Notes under the pieces: model-generated
Told to the model about the DNA's origin: nothing
Database searches by the model: none
Seen by the model: the letters and a program-made list of their open reading frames with translations, nothing else
Part shown: piece by piece, positions 51,240 through 53,028 of the stretch
Position numbering within the stretch: position 1 is the first letter of the stretch
Layout: every line of letters starts with the position of its first letter
Assembly (NCBI GenBank): GCA_014379405.1
Contig: JACMLU010000003.1
Location: forward strand, 1-53,028
DNA: 53,028 bases
Origin: Flavobacterium sp.
GTDB lineage: Bacteria > Bacteroidota > Bacteroidia > Flavobacteriales > Flavobacteriaceae
Direction of reading: 5' to 3'
Program-made: the position numbers and the translations under genes

Positions 51240-51674
51240 TTATAAAGCCGTAAAAGTAGTTGTTTTCGGGAAATCATTTAGCGCATCTATCACTATTTGA
51301 GGAGTGGGAGAGGCCAATTTACGGAGTTTGGTATCCATCCAGGCGCCATCTATAGTGATAACGGCACATAAAACCTCCTCTCGATACAATTCGTGAACGA
51401 TTGAATAGCGGGAAGCATCTTCATTCATTTTTGCCATTTTGGTTTGCATCGTAATTACGTCAGCGAGGTTGATTTCTTTTCTGAAAACACATTCTTCCCG
51501 AAACAATACGGGACCAAAATGTTCTTTTTGCATTACTCTTAAAGTTAATCCCAGTTGTTCCAGGATTTCGATACGATGTTGCGCTCCAAAATCATAATAT
51601 ACACTGTGACGCACGTGAAAATTGGGGTCTAAATCTGCCCAACGAAAAGACAGTTGTTTGCTAAATGTAGCCAT
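51240..51674 (-). CDS. Acyl-CoA thioesterase, 4HBT hotdog fold
   Basis: A 144-residue protein of the 4-hydroxybenzoyl-CoA thioesterase/YbgC group, which hydrolyses acyl-CoA thioesters. It has LSFRWADLDPNFHVRHSVYYDFGAQHRIEIL in pieces: RWADLDPNFHVRHSVYYDFG carries the catalytic aspartate region, with R-H in place of the usual N-H-V-N. The later strands VLFREECVFRKEINLADVI and SRYSIVHELYREEVLCAVI complete the hotdog. I start it at 51674; a further 17 upstream codons (MQSQLLFLILFLKKKNT) are lysine/leucine-rich, unconserved and unlikely. Confidence 0.87.
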   Translation of the reverse strand: MATFSKQLSFRWADLDPNFHVRHSVYYDFGAQHRIEILEQLGLTLRVMQKEHFGPVLFREECVFRKEINLADVITMQTKMAKMNEDASRYSIVHELYREEVLCAVITIDGAWMDTKLRKLASPTPQIVIDALNDFPKTTTFTAL

Positions 51675-51800
51675 TGTGTTTTTTTTTTTGAGGAATAAAA
51701 TTAAGAATAAAAGTTGAGATTGCATAGAAATATGCTTTGCGAAGTTTTTCGACTTCGTGCCTATTTTCCAAAAGGAATGCTTTGGGTGGCTGGGATAGTG

Positions 51801-52094
51801 TTAATATGTAAATCCAAAATAAATTCCACTAACTATTGTTACCAATAAACCTGAGTATAAATAACTGTTGGCTTTTTCTTTTTCGGTTAAGTTTCTATAT
51901 CTAAAAACTCCAAAAATGAACGGCAATAAAGTCAAAATAACTACAGCAATATTTTCAGTTAATATTGCTTTGTCAGAACTAGAACTTGCGCCTGATCCAA
52001 AATAGAGAAAGAAGAATAAAAGAAGTCCAAAGAACCCTATAATAATACTTGAAAATTCAATGAAAATTAACAGAAAAAATAAACGTAGATTCAT
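51801..52094 (-). CDS. Small three-helix membrane protein
   Basis: Not recognised. A 97-residue hydrophobic protein with membrane helices near 4-33, 47-64 (NIAVVILTLLPFIFGVFR) and 76-95 (NSYLYSGLLVTIVSGIYF), joined by a Gly/Ser-rich loop (GSGASSSSDKAIL) and a charged loop (RNLTEKEKA). It stands between the thioesterase and the repeat-rich region before dnaK. Confidence 0.75.
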   Translation of the reverse strand: MNLRLFFLLIFIEFSSIIIGFFGLLLFFFLYFGSGASSSSDKAILTENIAVVILTLLPFIFGVFRYRNLTEKEKANSYLYSGLLVTIVSGIYFGFTY

Positions 52095-52284
52095 AAGATT
52101 GTTTTAATTATTACTGTCAATATTTATAGTTGTTACTTTATATCGACAATTCTCTCAGAATAGTTTATATTAGTAAAGTTTCGGTTTATATTTTTCTCAA
52201 ATATATTTATTTTTTCTTATAAATTATATTATTCAAGCACAGATGCTTTCTAATCAAAATAAATAATATACTTCACTCGATTGC

Positions 52285-52369
52285 CCTAGCCCCGATAGAA
52301 GTGGAAATCCTTTCTGTTTTTTCTTTAAAAACAGAAAGATTGTAACGGATAGCGGGAAATAGCTCCTAG
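52285..52369 (+). ncRNA. Structured repeat element, copy 2 (Flavo-1-like candidate)
   Basis: CCTAGCCCCGATAGAAGTGG, then AATCC, a 12-base perfect stem (CTTTCTGTTTTT 52310-52321, AAAAACAGAAAG 52327-52338), then CGGATAGCGGGAAATAGCTC and CTAG. It shares both flanks with the minus-strand copy at 31802-31892 while the stem sequences differ completely but both pair. Orientation here is toward dnaK. The intergenic region 52095-52579 is otherwise free of genes. Confidence 0.62.
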
Positions 52370-52370
52370 T

Positions 52371-52435
52371 TTGCCACATCGTTCCTCCTCGCAATGACAC
52401 CACCCCGACCTTCGGCCACCCCTCAAAAGGGGAAT
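52371..52435. repeat. Dispersed-repeat pieces upstream of dnaK
   Basis: TTGCCACATCGTTCCTCCTC followed by GCAATGACA, then ACCCCGACCTTCGGCCACCC followed by CTCAAAAGGGGAATT, containing the hairpin CCCCT-CAAA-AGGGG. Both pieces are more G/C-rich than the surroundings and I recall the same strings as recurrent intergenic sequences in Bacteroidota. They follow the structured element without a gap. Confidence 0.6.
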
Positions 52436-52507
52436 TAAAATGTCATCTTGTCATATCTTTTTGCGCCAATTTTAACATGAACTGACAATTGCCGGCGTTA
52501 TTTTGTC

Positions 52508-52552
52508 TTGGCACAATGATTGACTATGGCAACTCGAGTTATTAAAACGAGT
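52508..52552 (+). promoter_or_regulatory. Candidate promoter and inverted repeat before dnaK
   Basis: TTGGCACAATGATTGAC (52508-52524) resembles a sigma-54 -24/-12 promoter (TGGCAC-N5-TTGC) except that the -12 GC is GA. About eight bases on, ACTCG (52532-52536) and CGAGT (52548-52552) form an inverted repeat with an 11-base spacer, roughly like a shortened CIRCE operator but without its conserved arms. The dnaK ATG is 27 bases further. Confidence 0.4.
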
Positions 52553-52579
52553 ATATAATAAAAATTAAATATATTAAAA

Positions 52580-53028
52580 ATGGGTAAAATAATCGGAATT
52601 GATTTAGGTACTACGAACTCTTGTGTTTCTGTAATGGAAGGTAACGAAGCTGTTGTAATTCCTAATGCAGAAGGGAAAAGAACAACACCATCTATCATCG
52701 CTTTTGTTGAAGGTGGAGAAATTAAAGTGGGTGATCCTGCTAAAAGACAAGCAGTAACTAATCCAACTAAGACTATTGCTTCTATCAAACGTTTTATGGG
52801 TCATTCTTTTGCTGAAATCACTGAAGAAGCAAAAAGAGTTCCTTATTCAGTAGTAAAAGGGGACAACAATACACCACGTGTGGATATTGATGGTCGTTTG
52901 TACTCTGCACAAGAATTGTCAGCTATGACACTTCAAAAAATGAAAAAAACTGCTGAAGACTATTTAGGTCAAACAGTTACTGAAGCAGTTATTACTGTTC
53001 CTGCTTACTTTAATGATGCACAACGTCA
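52580..53028 (+). CDS. dnaK: Chaperone DnaK (Hsp70), N-terminal part, cut by the right edge
   Basis: DnaK binds unfolded protein segments in an ATP-driven cycle with DnaJ and GrpE in the cytoplasm. The 149 complete codons here are the start of the nucleotide-binding domain: [20 protein letters not shown] (phosphate 1 loop), [34 protein letters not shown], and [14 protein letters not shown], which leads to the connect region. It is the only gene in the window with this profile and is complete at its 5' end. Confidence 0.97.
   Translation, partial: MGKIIGIDLGTTNSCVSVMEGNEAVVIPNAEGKRTTPSIIAFVEGGEIKVGDPAKRQAVTNPTKTIASIKRFMGHSFAEITEEAKRVPYSVVKGDNNTPRVDIDGRLYSAQELSAMTLQKMKKTAEDYLGQTVTEAVITVPAYFNDAQR

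Noticed and set aside
52532..52552. CIRCE operator of dnaK
   Set aside because: The arms are only five bases (ACTCG/CGAGT) and lack the TTAGCACTC sequence, so it is reported only as an inverted repeat.

Overview
The window looks like a chromosomal segment of a Flavobacterium-like member of the Bacteroidota. The evidence is AT-rich DNA with T-rich spacers, promoters of the TAnnTTTG type, a type IX secretion sorting domain, lineage-typical families (DUF2911, DUF2520, DUF3943, DUF3078-like), a fused ResB-CcsA cytochrome c maturation protein, menaquinone as the quinone, and intergenic repeats of kinds I associate with Flavobacterium. I saw no rRNA, tRNA, complete insertion sequence or CRISPR array. 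All family assignments come from reading motifs; no search was run.

Layout. 1-1.5 kb: a tyrosine recombinase with the decayed 3' end of a second copy just upstream, and two TGTGTGA palindromes beyond its 3' end. 1.5-4.9 kb: leftward DUF2911, HAD phosphatase, four-helix-bundle, KdsC and DUF2520 genes. 5.1-8.2 kb: CcsBA. 8.5-14.6 kb: a secreted surface-protein locus with a T9SS cargo, a small ORF, a 978-residue protein built of phage-tail-fibre-like repeats, and a beta-helix/FnIII/Ig-like protein. 14.7-16.9 kb: an anti-sigma/ECF sigma pair diverging from a thiol peroxidase. 17-23.7 kb: Dus, GNAT, menD, cydAB and a CvfB-like gene. 24.3-26.7 kb: an NfnAB/SudAB-like flavoprotein pair. 26.9-28.8 kb: tandem DUF3943 paralogues. 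29-35 kb: menB, menA, a UPF0173 hydrolase, a TPR protein, an EEP-family phosphodiesterase/nuclease and menC. 35-44.3 kb, leftward: a 1481-residue hybrid histidine kinase, an NTF2-like protein, an M23 peptidase, a ClC transporter, an AlkD-like protein and an AcpH-like protein. 44.4-46 kb: glmM and a small membrane protein. 46.7-49.6 kb: three exported proteins (an Hcp-motif mosaic, an outer-membrane barrel and a lipoprotein metalloprotease). 49.9-53 kb: a TauE-like transporter, DUF1398, a thioesterase, a small membrane protein and the start of dnaK.

The central metabolic theme is respiration. menD, menB, menA and menC supply menaquinone (menE and menF are not here), cytochrome bd uses it, and CcsBA matures c-type cytochromes. 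The parts most worth a second look are the tail-fibre-like surface locus, the secreted protein carrying fragments that look like type VI tube protein (Hcp), two copies of a structured element with a co-varying hairpin (possibly the Flavo-1 RNA class), the recombinase remnant, and the many dispersed repeats, several of which begin at stop codons.
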